Shown here in pieces: positions 12,401 through 24,092 of a DNA stretch of 64,000 bases. The notes beneath the pieces were generated by a model. That model saw only the letters and a list, made by a program, of their open reading frames with translations. It did no database searches and was not told where the DNA came from. Within the stretch, counting starts at the first letter, position 1. Every line of letters starts with the position of its first letter. The stretch is from contig BLAL01000357.1 in the NCBI GenBank assembly GCA_015698045.1, forward strand, positions 1 to 64,000. The letters run 5' to 3'. The position numbers were made by a program, and so were the translations under genes. The stretch is from Rhizophagus clarus. Taxonomy: Eukaryota > Glomeromycota > Glomeromycetes > Glomerales > Glomeraceae.

Positions 12401-13200
12401 GCTAGACTTGTTAAAGCGGTATACTACGCTCTTTGCAATTCGTCATTTAGTAGATGGAGGCGCAGATCAAAGATTATCACAACCTTGTAGAGGTTTCGCT
12501 ACTATGTCCTCAAATTTTAGAAATTTATTGACTAATTGGTATATTACTGAAGACAAGGTATCAAATGAACAAGAACCGGAAGAAAATGAAGAAGGTTTGT
12601 ATTACAATTTTATAATAATAATATTTCCGCAATTATTAACGTAATTTTATTTATATAGCGATTTCATCTCCAGTGGATTTTATTACAAATATTATCTTAA
12701 AGAGGAGCTTGTCCCGTCAGGATCATGAAAATATCATGAAAAATTTGCCAAATTTCAAATCTGAGCTGCTTCTTTCATTTATGGACATTGGACAAAAGTC
12801 AGCTCTTATATATTCTCAAATGGGCTGGTATGAATTGGCGACATACACTATGGAAGAAAGCGATGGCGTCTTTTCCAAAGTACATCTTCATATTGGTGAC
12901 GTCGTAACAATACACGAGGAAGACAGTGGTGAATGTTATGCGATTATAAAAGGGATCTTCAAATACAAAGGCAATGATGATAAATATTATGCCTTTATTA
13001 CAATTGATTGGTTTGACAATATTAACAGAATTCACAACGTATTGAAATGTCCTCTTTTTCGCATTCAGACAAGCCAAGACATTCGCTGGAGAAGAATCTT
13101 CCCGATATCAATAATTGACCACGTACAGAAAGTTCACTTTGTCTATGATACGAAAATTGATTTGTGGATAAAAAATAATTATTATTTTACGGCTATATAG
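9461..13200 (+). pseudogene. Plavaka-like (CACTA/KDZ-type) transposase, inactivated
   Basis: Four exons are visible: 9461-11692, 11773-12154, 12237-12594 and 12659-13200, with GT-AG introns of 80, 82 and 64 nt that keep frame. The N-terminus is basic, then acidic with a 19-residue Asp/Glu/Gln repeat. The core carries LDIYYDDFGTFRNVYHSLGG, GFIPFGGNFNEF, VVTADLPQGND and a GCRTC pair, blocks I associate with fungal Plavaka transposases. The C-terminus (GDVVTIHEEDSGECY...FITIDWFDN) looks like a compact beta-rich domain, possibly BAH-like (inference). Lesions: TGA at 9662, TAA at 9887, TGA at 10346, stops plus a frame change at about 10637-10690, TAA at 11553 and TGA at 11990. All other coding blocks remain in frame, so decay looks recent. 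Confidence 0.8.
9662..9889 (+). repeat. 57-bp minisatellite inside the transposase frame
   Basis: Four 57-bp copies (9662, 9719, 9776, 9833) are virtually identical and encode RSDDDHIEQRSDNGDDLEQ. Shorter degenerate copies continue to about 9980. The first copy begins TGA where the others have CGA, and the fourth ends TAA where the others have CAA, so both stops are C-to-T changes within the array. The length keeps frame (19 codons). Confidence 0.9.
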
Positions 13201-13910
13201 CTTTATTAGTAATATTATGTTAATAAATTTACAATATAAATATAAGTTTATACTACGTTTACTCATTAAATTCATTATTGTTTTAACAATATCAAAATGA
13301 TACAGTATCTTTTTTTTATTAAATAAATGCAACAATATCGTTTTGATATCGTTATGGTATCGTGACCGGTCTATTACTTATCACGTGATAACGTGACTTT
13401 GTATTGATTATCCAATCAAAATCATTGTTTGTTTGTTAAAACATTCGCACGATGGTTATTTCTACTCCATTCTCTACATTTTACTGTAATAACTTACATT
13501 TTAATATTGTCAGTCTATTTAAAATATTTCTTAATAATATTAACAATCATATACGCGTCTATTTTTTATTCCGGCGTAATCTCAACATTGAAAAATAGTT
13601 TATTCGACACCTTGACAGGTACGAAATAAAAAGTTATTTATAATAATATTAATTGTTTTACAAATTTTAGCTCTCGCTGTGCAAATATTGTTTAGAAATA
13701 TTTTTTAACAATATAACAGAAATTCGGGATGTATTTTTTTATTTATTTATCTATTTATTATTATTTTTTTTTAAAAAAGAAAAATTTTTTAATAGTAGTG
13801 TATAATAATATTTGCAACGAAATTCGGACGAAATTCGGAATGTGCGCAAAGAAAGTTTCGGTATAGTATTATTTCCCCTCTTTTTTATACTTGGGAATGC
13901 GATTGTTCTA
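13201..13910. other. AT-rich flank after the transposase
   Basis: No supported gene. A 66-codon plus-strand frame at 13429-13629 is hydrophobic and low-complexity and is not called. Several ATATCGT and ATCGTGACC words near 13330-13390 resemble the motifs expanded further right, so the interval probably belongs to the repeat-rich flank or subterminal part of the transposon. Confidence 0.4.
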
Positions 13911-14640
13911 GCGTCATAATGATATCGTCACGTTGTTTTATATTAGCATTCGGAAAGAGAGATGTCTAAGTAATTTACCAGGCACGACCGTATCTTTAAT
14001 TTCGCAGAAACTTGCGTCGTAATCAGAAACTTATCAATTCAACATTTTAAACAAGTTTCAAGATAATATTAGTGTCATAACGATATCGTCACGTTGTTTT
14101 ATGTTAACCATCCGGTGAGAGAGATGCGAAACTTAATATTTTTTTTTTTTTTGTAAGAATATATGAATTTTCTTTTTTTCTTTTCTTTTTTTTTTGTAAG
14201 GAACGTTATAATAACGTTTCTTCTGTTTCTTTTAGGTTCATCAATTCAACATTTTTAACAAGTTTCAATATAATATTAGTGTCATAACGATATCGTCACG
14301 TTGTTTTATGTTAACCATCCGGTGAGAGAGATGCGAAACTTAATATTTTTTTTTTTTTTTTTTTTTTTTTTTGTAAGAAATGTTATATGAATTTTCTTTT
14401 TTTCTTTTCTTTTTCTTTTTTTTTTGTAAGGAACGTTATAATAACGTTTCTTCTGTTTCTTTTAGGTTCAAGTGTTTCGGCTTAATTTAATCAGGTACGA
14501 TCGTAACTTTAATTTCGCAGAGCTTGCGCCATAATCCAGACACTCTAATTCAACATTTTTAACAAGTTTCAATATAATATTAGTGTTGAACCGATATCGT
14601 CACGTTATTTTATGTCATCCTATCCAGAGATAGGGATATT
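13911..14640 (+). repeat. Four ~200-bp repeats with 40-nt intron-like cores
   Basis: Units beginning near 13911, 14068, 14277 and 14579 share ATAACGATATCGTCACGTTG followed by a GGTGAGAGAGATGCG segment and T-rich tracts. Two copies contain an identical 40-nt block (14196-14235 and 14426-14465) that starts GTAAG and ends TTTCTTTTAG, exactly like a minimal intron, with the internal inverted repeat AACGTTAT-A-ATAACGTT. Exon-like GTTCATCAATTCAACATTTT or similar follows. The unit resembles the mini-exon modules found from 16.4 kb onward. Confidence 0.65.
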
Positions 14641-14859
14641 CTTCCTTTAATTACCGTAATTCGCAATATTTAACAATTAAATAACAATTAAAACATCATA
14701 ATTGTCATAATTGCATTATAAAAAATATATATATATTAATTAATTAATAAACAAATTAATTTAAACCAATTAAAATTGATTTAATTTATTGAATGTATCT
14801 ACTACGTTTCATTATCATCCTGATACAGTTTAAATGTCGTCACGATATTTCAATAAAAT

Positions 14860-15245
14860 ATTTAGCGATCTTAATGATACCATAACGACATAATTATAAT
14901 ATCCTAACGATACATTTTCAACAACTTCACGATAATATTAATTTTTAAATGATATCGTGACAATATATTAAATGATATCGTGATGATATATTTATGATAA
15001 TCTTAACGATACATTTTCAACATCTTCACGATAACATCACAATTTCCATTTCAACATCATCACGACATCGAGACTATAAATCGATATAATATCAGAATGA
15101 TATCAGAATGATATCAAATTTCAAATATCGCGAGGATGTTGAAAAGGTATCGTTAAGATTATCATAAATATATCGTCACGATATCATTTAAAAAAATTGT
15201 GATGTTATCGTGAAGATGTTGAAAATGTATCGTTAAGATATTGTG
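14860..15245. repeat. Imperfect palindromic ATCGT-rich repeats
   Basis: Direct and inverted copies of CTAACGATACATTTTCAACA and TTCACGATAACATCACAATT occur at 14910-15045. Their reverse complements (TTGTGATGTTATCGTGAAGA, TTGAAAATGTATCGTTAAGA) occur at 15125-15240. The region can fold on itself over roughly 150 bp per arm with a short centre near 15080. No coding potential is visible. It may be a foldback/MITE-like element, but no target duplication was identified. Confidence 0.6.
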
Positions 15246-15505
15246 GCGGATTTGAAGATTTCAGCAAAGTATTAAGAAATTTTTTAGGGTTTACTTTCTT
15301 TATAGATTTTTCTTTTTAGAAATTTTTAATTCGTTTAATGTAGTTAAAAAATTATTATTGTCTTATTTGTTGAATGCATTATCAAGTTTATAAATTTTTT
15401 GTAAAGTGTTTAAAAGTATAATTATTATTATTAATATTTTTATTTATTACATATTTTATTACAATAAAATAATAAAAAAGTTACAGTTATTTATAATACA
15501 ATTTT

Positions 15506-15531
15506 AAGAAAAGTTTGCTCAAACTTTTCTT
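15506..15531. repeat. 12-bp perfect hairpin
   Basis: AAGAAAAGTTTG and CAAACTTTTCTT are perfect reverse complements separated by CT. Because of the two-base loop it is better viewed as a near-palindrome or recombination scar than a functional terminator. Confidence 0.6.
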
Positions 15532-15629
15532 AATCGTGATCATGTTAGGATCAAGAAAAACAAGGAAAACTGCAACCTAAAATAAATAAAAGAAACGTTA
15601 AAACTATTTCTTTAACCCTATAAAAAGTA

Positions 15630-16005
15630 ATTGTACATTATTTGTACAGATTTTGTACAACTTTGTACAGAATTTGTACGGAATTTGTAGTGGTTTATAC
15701 TTTATGATGACCTTTTATATATATTTATTAAGAGAATTGTACGGAATTCGTTTGAATTTGTACAGAATTTAATTTTGTACAGAATTTGTTATACAGAATT
15801 TGTACAGAAATTATCTGAATTTTAATTTTATCCAGATGTATATAATATATAATTTTGTACAGAATTTGTACAGAATTTATCCAAATATATATAATATATA
15901 ATTTTGTACAGAATTTGTACAGAATTTATCTGAATATATATAATATATAATTTTGTACAGAATTTGTACAGAATTTATTCAAATGTATATAATATCATTG
16001 GGAAT
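15630..16005. repeat. Tandem TTTGTACAGAATT-rich repeats
   Basis: GTACAGAATTTGTACAGAATTTAT recurs with an intervening ATATATAATATATAATTTT spacer at about 15850, 15905 and 15960, a period near 55-60 bp. Looser copies occur from 15640. The same GTACAGAATTTGTACAG word reappears near 22145-22180 beside the related repeats at 21.6-22.1 kb, so these two blocks bracket the 16-20 kb mini-exon array. Confidence 0.75.
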
Positions 16006-16439
16006 ATTATATTAGTTCAGATCTGCTGATTGAAGATTTTTTTATAAAAATTCTAATAATCTCTAAAATTGCAGATTTTAAAACATTTCATACAAAAATC
16101 TTGAGATCTTCACATTTCTCTCTTTTATTTACACGAACTTTTTTTTTATTTTAACAAACTTTGCACTTCCTATTTGTCTCAACACGCTTTAAAAAATAAT
16201 CTTTTTTAATACTTTTTAAAGAAATGATTTTTTTAACTTCTTTAATTTAAAGAAATAATCTGTTAAGGTATTAAAAAAAAATTGAAATTTTTTTTAAGCT
16301 TTGAAACTTTGCAGGAATATCAGATTAAAAAAGTTTTTTTTTGTAGAACTTTTCTCTACCTATTTTCGCTGATTTTTTTGGATATTAAAAGTATTTTTAA
16401 ATATTATTATTTAACAAGCATTGACTAATACTCGGTTTT

Positions 16440-19400
16440 CCTTTTTTTTGTAGGTCCAGAACACCAAAGGTATGGATTCTGGACTCAATTTCGAAGTTAA
16501 CCTTTGAAAAAAATTTTTTTTTTATTAGTTTACTTCAACGAGCGTTAGCTAATGCTCGTTTTATATTTTGTAAGTCCAAAGAGCCGAAGGCTTAACAATT
16601 CTGACCAATTTCGAAGGTAAACTTCAAAAAATATTTTTCATTAATTATTTAACAAACTTTATTAACATTTGTTTTTATCTTTCTAAGTCCAGAACACTAA
16701 AGGTATGAGTTCCGGACCATTTCTAAGGTTACCTTTAAAAAAAATAATTATTTAATGAAACGTTTGATTTTAATTTTTTTTAGGTCCAGAAGCTAAAGTA
16801 CAACTCTGGACTTTTTTTTATTTTAATTTAACGAATGTTAACATTAACGTTCGATTTTAATTTTTTTAGTTCTGGAAGTCAAAGTACAGCTCCAGATTTT
16901 TTTTTATTTTAATTTAACAAACGTTAACATTAACGTTCAATTTTAATTTTTTTTAGGTCCAGAAGCTAAAGTACAGCTCCAGACTTTTTTTTATTATAAT
17001 TTAATGAACGTTAACATTAACGTTCGATTTTAATTTTTTTTAGTTCCAGAAGCCAAAGTACATCTCCAGACTTTTTTTATTTTAATTTAACGAATGTTAA
17101 CATTAACGTTCAATTTTATTTTTTTTAGGTCCAGAAGCCAAAGTACAGCTCTGGACTTTTTTTTATTTTAATTTAACAAATGTTAATATTAACGTTTGAT
17201 TTTTTTTTAATTTTGTTTATTACTTTTGTAGTCCAGAACACCGAACATGCAGCCTTGGACTTCGTTTCAAAGGTAACTTTGAAAAAAAAATATTTGGTTG
17301 TTTTATTTTTACTTAGCAAACATTAACAAACATTTGATTTCTTTCTCTTTTTTTTTAGGTCCAGAACTCTATTTCAAGGTGAACACTAAGTAAAAAAAAA
17401 TTCATTTTTTTTTTTTGTATTTTAGCAAAATGTTAGTAACGTTTCACTTTTCTTCTTTTTTTAGGTCTAGAACTCCATTTTAAGGAGGACTATTAAGTAA
17501 AAAAAAAATTTTTTTTACTTTAATTTCAACGAACGTTAACTAATGTTTGTTTTCTTTCTTTTTTTTAGGTCTGGAACTCCTTTAGAGGCAGACTATGATA
17601 TTTCGAAGGTATAATATCTTCAAATTTTATTTTTTTTTTATGTTTTATTTAAAACGAATGTTACTAATATTCATTTTTTTGCATTTTTAGGTCCAGAACT
17701 CTTTAGAGGCAAACTGGTATTTCGAAGGTGTAATATCTTCGAAATTTATTTTTTTTTTTGTTTTATTTAAACGAACGTTACTAATGTTTGTTTTTTTTAT
17801 ATTTTTTAAGTCTGGAACTCTTTAGAGGCGGACTGGTATTTTGAAGGTATAATATCTTCGAAATTTTATTTTTTTCATGTTTTATTTAGACGAACGTTAC
17901 TAATGTTCATTTTTTTTATATTTTTAAGTCCAGAACTTTTTAGAGGCAGACCGGTATTTTGAAGGTATAATATCTTTGAAATTTTATTTTATTTTTTATG
18001 TTTTATTTAAAATGAATGTTACTAATATTCATTTTTTTTGTATTTTTTAGGTCCAGAACTCTTTAGAAGCAGACTGGTATTTCGAAGGTATAATTAATCT
18101 TCAAAATTTTATTTTTTTTTTGTTTTATTTAAACGAACGTTACTAATATTTGTTTTTTTTTTGTTTTTTTTAGGTCTGGAATTTATAGGCAGACCAGGAT
18201 TTCGAAGGTATAATATCTTCAAAATTTTATTTTTTTTTGTTTTATTTAAACGAACGTTACTAATGTTCATTTTTTTTTTTCTGTTTTTTTTAGGTCCGGA
18301 ATTTAGAGGCAGACTGGAATTTCGAAGGTATAATAATATCTTCGAAATTTATTTTTTTATATTTTACAAAATGAAACCAATTAACGTTTCATTTCATTTT
18401 ACATTTTTTAGGTCCAAAACTCGAAGCGAACTGAAGGTAAAAAAAACTTAATTTATTTTTGTTTTAACAAACGTTAAACTAACGTTTGTTTTTTTAGATC
18501 CAAAAGAAGTGGACCAAGTCTAGTTATTTCAAAGGTAAAAAAAACTTCAAAATAATTTTATTTTATATTTTATTTTATGAAACGTTACTAATGTTTTGTT
18601 TCGTTCTTTTTTTAGATCTGGAACTCTAATTCAAAGCGGATCGGTATTTCGAAGGTATAAAGCTTTGAAAAAATAGTTTTTTTTTATTTCAACAAATGTT
18701 AACTAACGTTCAGTTCTTTTTTTTAAGTCTGGAACTCCAATTTGAAGTGGACCAGGTTATTTCGAAGGTAAAAAAAACTTCAAAATTATTTTTTTTATAT
18801 TATTTTATGAAATGTTACTAATAATTCATTTCATATTTCTTTTTTTTAGGTCCGGAATTCACTTTTGAAGCGGACCATGATATTCGAAGGTAATATAATA
18901 TCTTCGAAAAATTTTAACTTTATTTATTTTAACAAACGTTACTAATGTTCATTTTTTTATTTTTATTTAGGTCCGGATCTCTCTTTTGTAGAGGACCATG
19001 ATATTTGAAGGTAATATAATATTTTTGAAAAATTTTAACTTCTTATTTATTTTAACAAATGTTACTAATGTTCATTTTTTTATTTTTTTTAGGTCCGGAA
19101 CACCCTCTCGCAGCGGGCCATGATATTTGAAGGTAATATAGATATCTTTGAAATATTTTAACTTTTTATTTAAATTTAACGAACTTTACTAATGTTCATT
19201 TTTTTATTTTTTTTAGGTCCAGACTCTCTTCCGCAGCAGACCATAAAGGTAATATAATAGTTTCGAAAAAATTTTATATTTCTTTAACGAACATTATTAA
19301 CATGCGTTTTTTTATTATATTTTAGTTCAGGAACTTTAATCTGAAGTGGACCAGAATATTTCAAAGGTAAAAAATTTCAAAATTATTTTTTTATATTATT

Positions 19401-19860
19401 TTACGAAACGTTACTGATGTTTCATTTTGTATTATTTTTTTTAGGTCTGGATCTTTCAATTTAAAGCAGACCAGGGTATTTCAAAGGTATAAAGCTTCAA
19501 AATGACTTTTTTTATTTTATTTTTGTTTCAATGAACGTTAATTAACATTCATTTTCAGTTTTTAGCTGGAACCCCATTTTGAGACAAATCAGGTATTCTG
19601 AAAATAAAAAAAAAATTTTCTTGTTTTTATTAACGAAACGTTAATTAATGGTTTGATTCTTTTTTTTTTTGTAGATTTGCGGCTTTCAGATATCTTCTGG
19701 ACTGAATTTCGAAGATATTTACTTTGAAAATTATAAGTTTTTTATTTTTGTTTTTTTTTAAAAATGAAATTTTAATTAATGTTCATTTTTTATTTTGTAG
19801 GTTCACAGATTTCTGGAAGCTTCCTGAAACATAATTTTGAAGTAAGGAGTGATAGTATTT
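16440..19860 (+). repeat. Array A: ~31 tandem mini-exon-like modules
   Basis: Units of roughly 90-135 bp repeat along the plus strand. A typical unit has a T-rich tract ending TTTTTTAG, a 25-42 nt core such as GTCCAGAACTCTTTAGAGGC followed by AGACTGGTATTTCGAAG, a donor-like GTATAATATC or GTAATATAAT, then an intron-like stretch with GAACGTTACTAATGTTC. The cores are GC-richer than the spacers. Core lengths differ (for example 37, 36, 36, 37, 34, 34, 25, 37, 39 and 40 nt in successive units) and contain TAG triplets, so they do not give a consistent reading frame. Many cores can pair at their ends (GGTCCG...CGGACC, GGTCTG...CAGACC). I read this as a spliced non-coding transcript or a decayed coding array; expression is unknown. 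Confidence 0.65.
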
Positions 19861-21600
19861 TCGCATTTTGTTGTTTTATTGGATCGAAGAAGTTAAAAGT
19901 TGTTTGTTGGAATCGAACAAACTGAAACAATGTCCAAACCATTAACAACATAATTTTGCAGTATAAAAGTAAAGAAAGAAAGAAAGGAAGGGAACTTTAG
20001 TTTAGTGCATTTAGTAAAATAGTGTAGATTAGTAAATGTACTTGTAAATATTTTTTTTTTAATGAAATAAATTAATTGATATTAGTTAACATTATGCGAA
20101 ATTTTTCTGTGACGCGCATCGGCATGTCCTCAGATTAGTGCAGAAATGTACTTTGCAGAACTGCGCAGATCTGTGGACCAAAAATTTTTCCAATGGCCAG
20201 TACAGAAGTGCCTAATTTGTAATTGATAAATTGATATGCTCTAATCGGTTTGCACCTTCATGTATGATAATTACAGTCTGTGGTAATTCATAACATACTA
20301 GTACAGAAGTAACCTAATTTGCAATTGATAAATTAATATATAATACTAATCGGTTACATCTTAATTGGACCTTAATTGGATCTTAATTGAACACCGTAGT
20401 CAGTATTAAATAATAATTAAATGTAATTAATGGTGGTGTTTTTTTTGGTTATAATGTAATCCTTTTTTTAATTACTTAAAAGTGTTTTTTAAAAGGGATA
20501 TCGATTTTAATAAAAAATTATAATTTTTGCATACAATTGTATTTGCATACAATGTTTATCGTCTATTATAATAACAAATACCTATATTGTGTAATATATA
20601 CATTGTATAAGAATATAGCATCTGACAGTAAATTGGTAAGAAAAAAACATGTATATGCAAAAACATATAAGGGTATGAAATATACACAGGTAATAAATAA
20701 CATTATGGCCCGCATTATTATAATTTTGGCCAGATTAATTTATTTATTATCAGTATATAGTATCACATAGGCCATTTGATTTGCCGATCATTTACTTTAT
20801 TAAATTTGTAATCAGGTTACATCATTATGCTAAAAATAGCTAAACATGAATTATAAATAAACAATACTTTTGAAAAATATCGTACGACCTTTTCTTGTTA
20901 ACTCTCTCTCTTTTTTACATTTTTATCTCAAAATACATAATATTACAGATTTACAGGTATTTCAAAACAATTTTTTTTTTATTTGTACTAATTTTCTATT
21001 TACTTTATTTTTAATATTTTTAACTATATTTTTTCTTGTAATTGTTTTTATTTATCTTTTTACTATTATTTATTTATATATTACTATATTTCTTTTCTTA
21101 TTACTAACTGCTTTTTTACTTTTTTATGTTACTTTCTTTTTATTATTTACTCTTTACTTTTTTTATGTGTTACTTTTTCATGTATTATTTTTTTTTACGT
21201 ATTACTAATATACTAACTACATCTATTTAATATACTAACTTTTCTAACTGTTTTTTTTACTTTACTTTTATTTTTTTGCATCACTAATATACTAACTATA
21301 TTTAATTAATATACTAACTTTTTTTACTTCTTACATTATATCTCTTTAGCATATTAACCTTTATCTTTTTTTTATTCTATGCCTTAAACTCAGCATGAAT
21401 TAATATTCCAACATCTTCATATTCTTATATTTTTAAATGCAAGATAAAATATTGGGTAATGAATCCTTTATTACATTTACTTTTTCTGTTATAAGTTTTG
21501 TATTCATATTTATTGTATATAATAAAATTTACAAATTATAATAAAATGAATTATAATTTTGGTTAGCATTACATTAAATTTGAATTATAATTTTGGCTAA
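19861..21600. other. AT-rich stretch without a supported gene
   Basis: 19.86-20.09 kb may be the terminal exon of the array A transcript: it follows the last donor-like GTAAGGAG and includes AATGAAATAAATTAATTG, a polyadenylation-like sequence near 20060. 20.1-20.45 kb holds short near-duplicates around TAGTACAGAAGT and TAATTTGYAATTGATAAATT. From 20.5 to 21.6 kb only low-complexity T/A-rich DNA is seen. The open frames at 20537 and 20870 are hydrophobic and compositional and are not called genes. Confidence 0.4.
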
Positions 21601-21609
21601 TATTACAAT

Positions 21610-22180
21610 TGTAATTTGAATAAAATTTGTATATATTCTGTATAAAACCCGTACAAAATTTGTATATATTCTGTATAAAACCTGTACAAAATTCGTATAT
21701 ATTTATGTGAACCTGTACAAAATTTGTATATATTCTGTATAAAACCTGTACAAATATGTATATATTCTGTATAAAACCTGTACAAAATTTGTATATATTC
21801 TGTATAAAACCTGTACAAAATTCGTATATATTTATGCAAACCCGTACAAAATTTGTATATATTTTATATAAAACCTGTATAAAATTCATATATATTCTGT
21901 ATAAAACCTGTACAAATATGTATATATTCTATATAAAATCCATACAAAATTTGTATATATTCTATATAAAACCTGTACAAAATTTGTATATATTCTATAT
22001 AAAACCTGTACAAAATTTGTACAAAATATGTATATATTCTGTATAAAACCTGATTATAATGTGGTTATAATCTGTACAATTAGCATTATCCGAAATTTGT
22101 ACAAGTACGGAATATTTCATAATTTGGTACATTTTCTGTCACTAATTGTACAGAATTTGTACAGAATTTGTACAGTATTT
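21610..22180. repeat. Tandem TGTATAAAACCTGTACAAAAT repeats
   Basis: About 13 copies of a 30-38 bp unit based on TTGTATATATTCTGTATAAA followed by ACCTGTACAAAA. Variants with TTATGCAAACCCGTAC or TTATGTGAACCTGTAC appear twice, indicating a higher-order pattern. The block ends with GTACAGAATTTGTACAG words identical to those at 15.6-16.0 kb. Long open frames on both strands are by-products of the repeat, encoding FCTGFIQNIYK-type repeats. Confidence 0.8.
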
Positions 22181-22265
22181 GTTTAATAATATTTTCTGGA
22201 CAAATTTCAGATTTTCAATTTTTTACTGGGTAATATTCAAAAGATATCCCTCCCTCCCTTCTTAC

Positions 22266-22401
22266 ATTTTAAGTCCAGAGTCCAGCAATCTGAAAAAAAT
22301 AAAGAAAGAAATGTTAGTAATGTTTCTTTAACATTAAAAAAAAATCACCACCCTTTCCAACTTACATTTCCAAGTCTGGTTTGTCCAAGAAGGCCGGCAA
22401 C
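22266..22401 (-). repeat. Array B, distal part: two mini-exon-like modules
   Basis: Minus-strand cores at 22366-22401 (36 nt, starts GTTGCCGGCCTTCTTGGACA) and 22266-22289 (24 nt, starts ATTGCTGGACTCTGGACTT). Each is preceded by TTTTTTTAG or TTTTTTCAG and followed by GTAAG. The palindrome GAAATGTTAGTAATGTTTC lies between them. The modules match those at 26.69-27.05 kb, from which they are separated by the 4.2-kb element at 22428-26637, so they are two parts of one array. Confidence 0.65.
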
Positions 22402-22555
22402 CTAAAAAAAATAAAGAAAGAAACATTCACAGGTCGAATAAAAAAAAATCTCCAAAAATCGGCAGTCTGATTTTTGTCTGATTTTTGGATATATTTGTCT
22501 GATTTGTAGTTTTTTGTTGCCGATTTTATGGCGCGAATTGTTTATGAACGGCATT

Positions 22556-22700
22556 GCCGATTTGTGCCAAAAAATCGGCATTCCTATTTTTAAATAGTGC
22601 ATGCAAATCAGCACTCCTATTTTTAAATAGTGCATGAAAATTGGCACTCCAATTTTTAAATAATGCATGCAAATCAGCACTCCAATTTTTAAATAGTGCA
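22556..22700. repeat. 33-bp tandem repeat near element end
   Basis: Four copies of a unit around TTTTTAAATAGTGCATGCAA plus ATCAGCACTCC. On the minus strand each encodes MHYLKIGVLIC-type 11-residue repeats in frame, but the frame has no clear splice connection or start context, so coding is doubtful. It lies 130-270 bp inside the inverted repeat at 22428 and contains CGGCA/TGCCG words, as does the tandem block near the other end. Confidence 0.7.
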
Positions 22701-22849
22701 TACAAATTCAACCAAATTATTTTATTTATATTTATTTATGAAGTACGACACATGCAAAAATTTATTTTTTCTCAAAAAATTTTATTCAAAGTAGTTTAAT
22801 TTAAAAATTTACATGTTTTATTAGTAATTAAAAAATAAGAATTTATTTT

Positions 22850-24070
22850 AATAGAAAATTAATCTAAAAAAAAGAAATCTATAATGAAAGTAAAAAAATG
22901 AATCAAAATAAAGAAATGTGTTAAAAATAGGAATAACAATAAAGAAAAAAAAGTGAAATAAAAGAAATGGGGGGAATGAAAAGAAGTAAGGGGAAACAAA
23001 AAAAAACAAAAAGAATACAAAGGTAAAGAAAATGAAAGGAATGAAGAAGGAAATGTAAGAAAAAAGGATAGTGTAATATAAAAAAAACAAAAAGAATAGT
23101 AGGAAAACATAAAGAAACGAAAAGAGAGAAGGGAGATATAAAGGAGCGAAAAGAAAGGAGGGGAAACGTAAAGGAATAAAAAGAAAGAAGGGGAAAACGT
23201 AAAAAAATAAAAAGAAAGAAATGAAATGTAGAAAAAAGGAGGAAATGCAAAGGAACAAAACGAAAAGAAGGGGAAACATAAAGCGATGAAACAAAAAGGA
23301 GAGTGAAACGTAATAGAACGAAAAAAATGGAAAGCAAAACGTAAAAAAGAAAAAATAGAGGAAACATGAAAAAATGAAAAAGAAATGTGAATATACAAAA
23401 GAATTGAAGGGGAGATGAAAAGAATGGAAAGAAGTAAAAAGAAACAAAAAAAACAAAAGAAACAAAGTAAACCGAAAGGTAGGTGAAAAGAAAAAAATGG
23501 AGGAGAAAGTGAAAATAAATGAAAAGAATAGTAGGAAAACATAAAGAAACAGAAAGAAAAGAAGGGAAACGTAAAGGAATGAAAAGAAAGAAGGGGAAAA
23601 CGTAAAGGAACAAAAAGAAGGAAGGAAATGTAAAAGAACAAAAAAAAGAGGAAATGAAACGAAAAGGGAAAGGAACAAAATGAAAAGAAGGGGAAGCGTA
23701 AAGAGTAAAATGAAAAGAAGGAAAAATATAAAAAATAAAATGAAAAGAGGAGGAATGTAAAGGGACGAATAAAAGAAGATAAACTGTAAAGGAATAAAGC
23801 AAAAACGAGGGCAAATGTAAAGTGTTGAAACAAAAAGGAGGGTTGAAACGTAATAGTCAAAAAAAAATAGAAGGAAAAATGTAAAAAAAAGAAAAAAAAG
23901 AAGAAGAAATGAAAGAGAAATGTGAATATCCAAAAAGAATTGAAGGGAGATGAAAAGAATGGAAAACAAATGAAAAGAAACCAAGGGGATAAAAAAAATA
24001 AAAGAAAAGTTAGTAAATAACGAAATGTAATTGATCATAAAAAAAAAATAAAATGAAATAAAAAGAAACA
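22850..24070. repeat. 1.2-kb purine-rich low-complexity tract
   Basis: The plus strand is almost only A and G with scattered T/C (GAAAAGAAAGGAGGGGAAACG-type words). The minus strand is therefore a long pyrimidine tract. Three overlapping minus-strand frames of 297-413 codons are open in all phases and encode Phe/Ser/Leu-rich sequence, which is what base composition predicts. Two approximate long copies (about 23100-23350 and 23520-23870) suggest internal duplication. It lies downstream of array C in transcript sense. Confidence 0.8.
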
Positions 24071-24092
24071 TACTTGTAAAGAAGCCCAATTA

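Noticed and set aside
9340-15250. Defined terminal inverted repeats for the Plavaka-like element
   Set aside because: ATATCGT-rich motifs occur on both sides, but no matching ends or target duplication could be fixed by eye.
21569-22046. FCTGFIQNIYK-type repeat proteins on both strands
   Set aside because: By-product of the 30-38 bp satellite; no splice or start support.
22848-24089. Long minus-strand open frames of 297-413 codons, Phe/Ser/Leu-rich
   Set aside because: Open in all three phases because the strand is almost pure pyrimidine; there is no domain, start context or splice logic.
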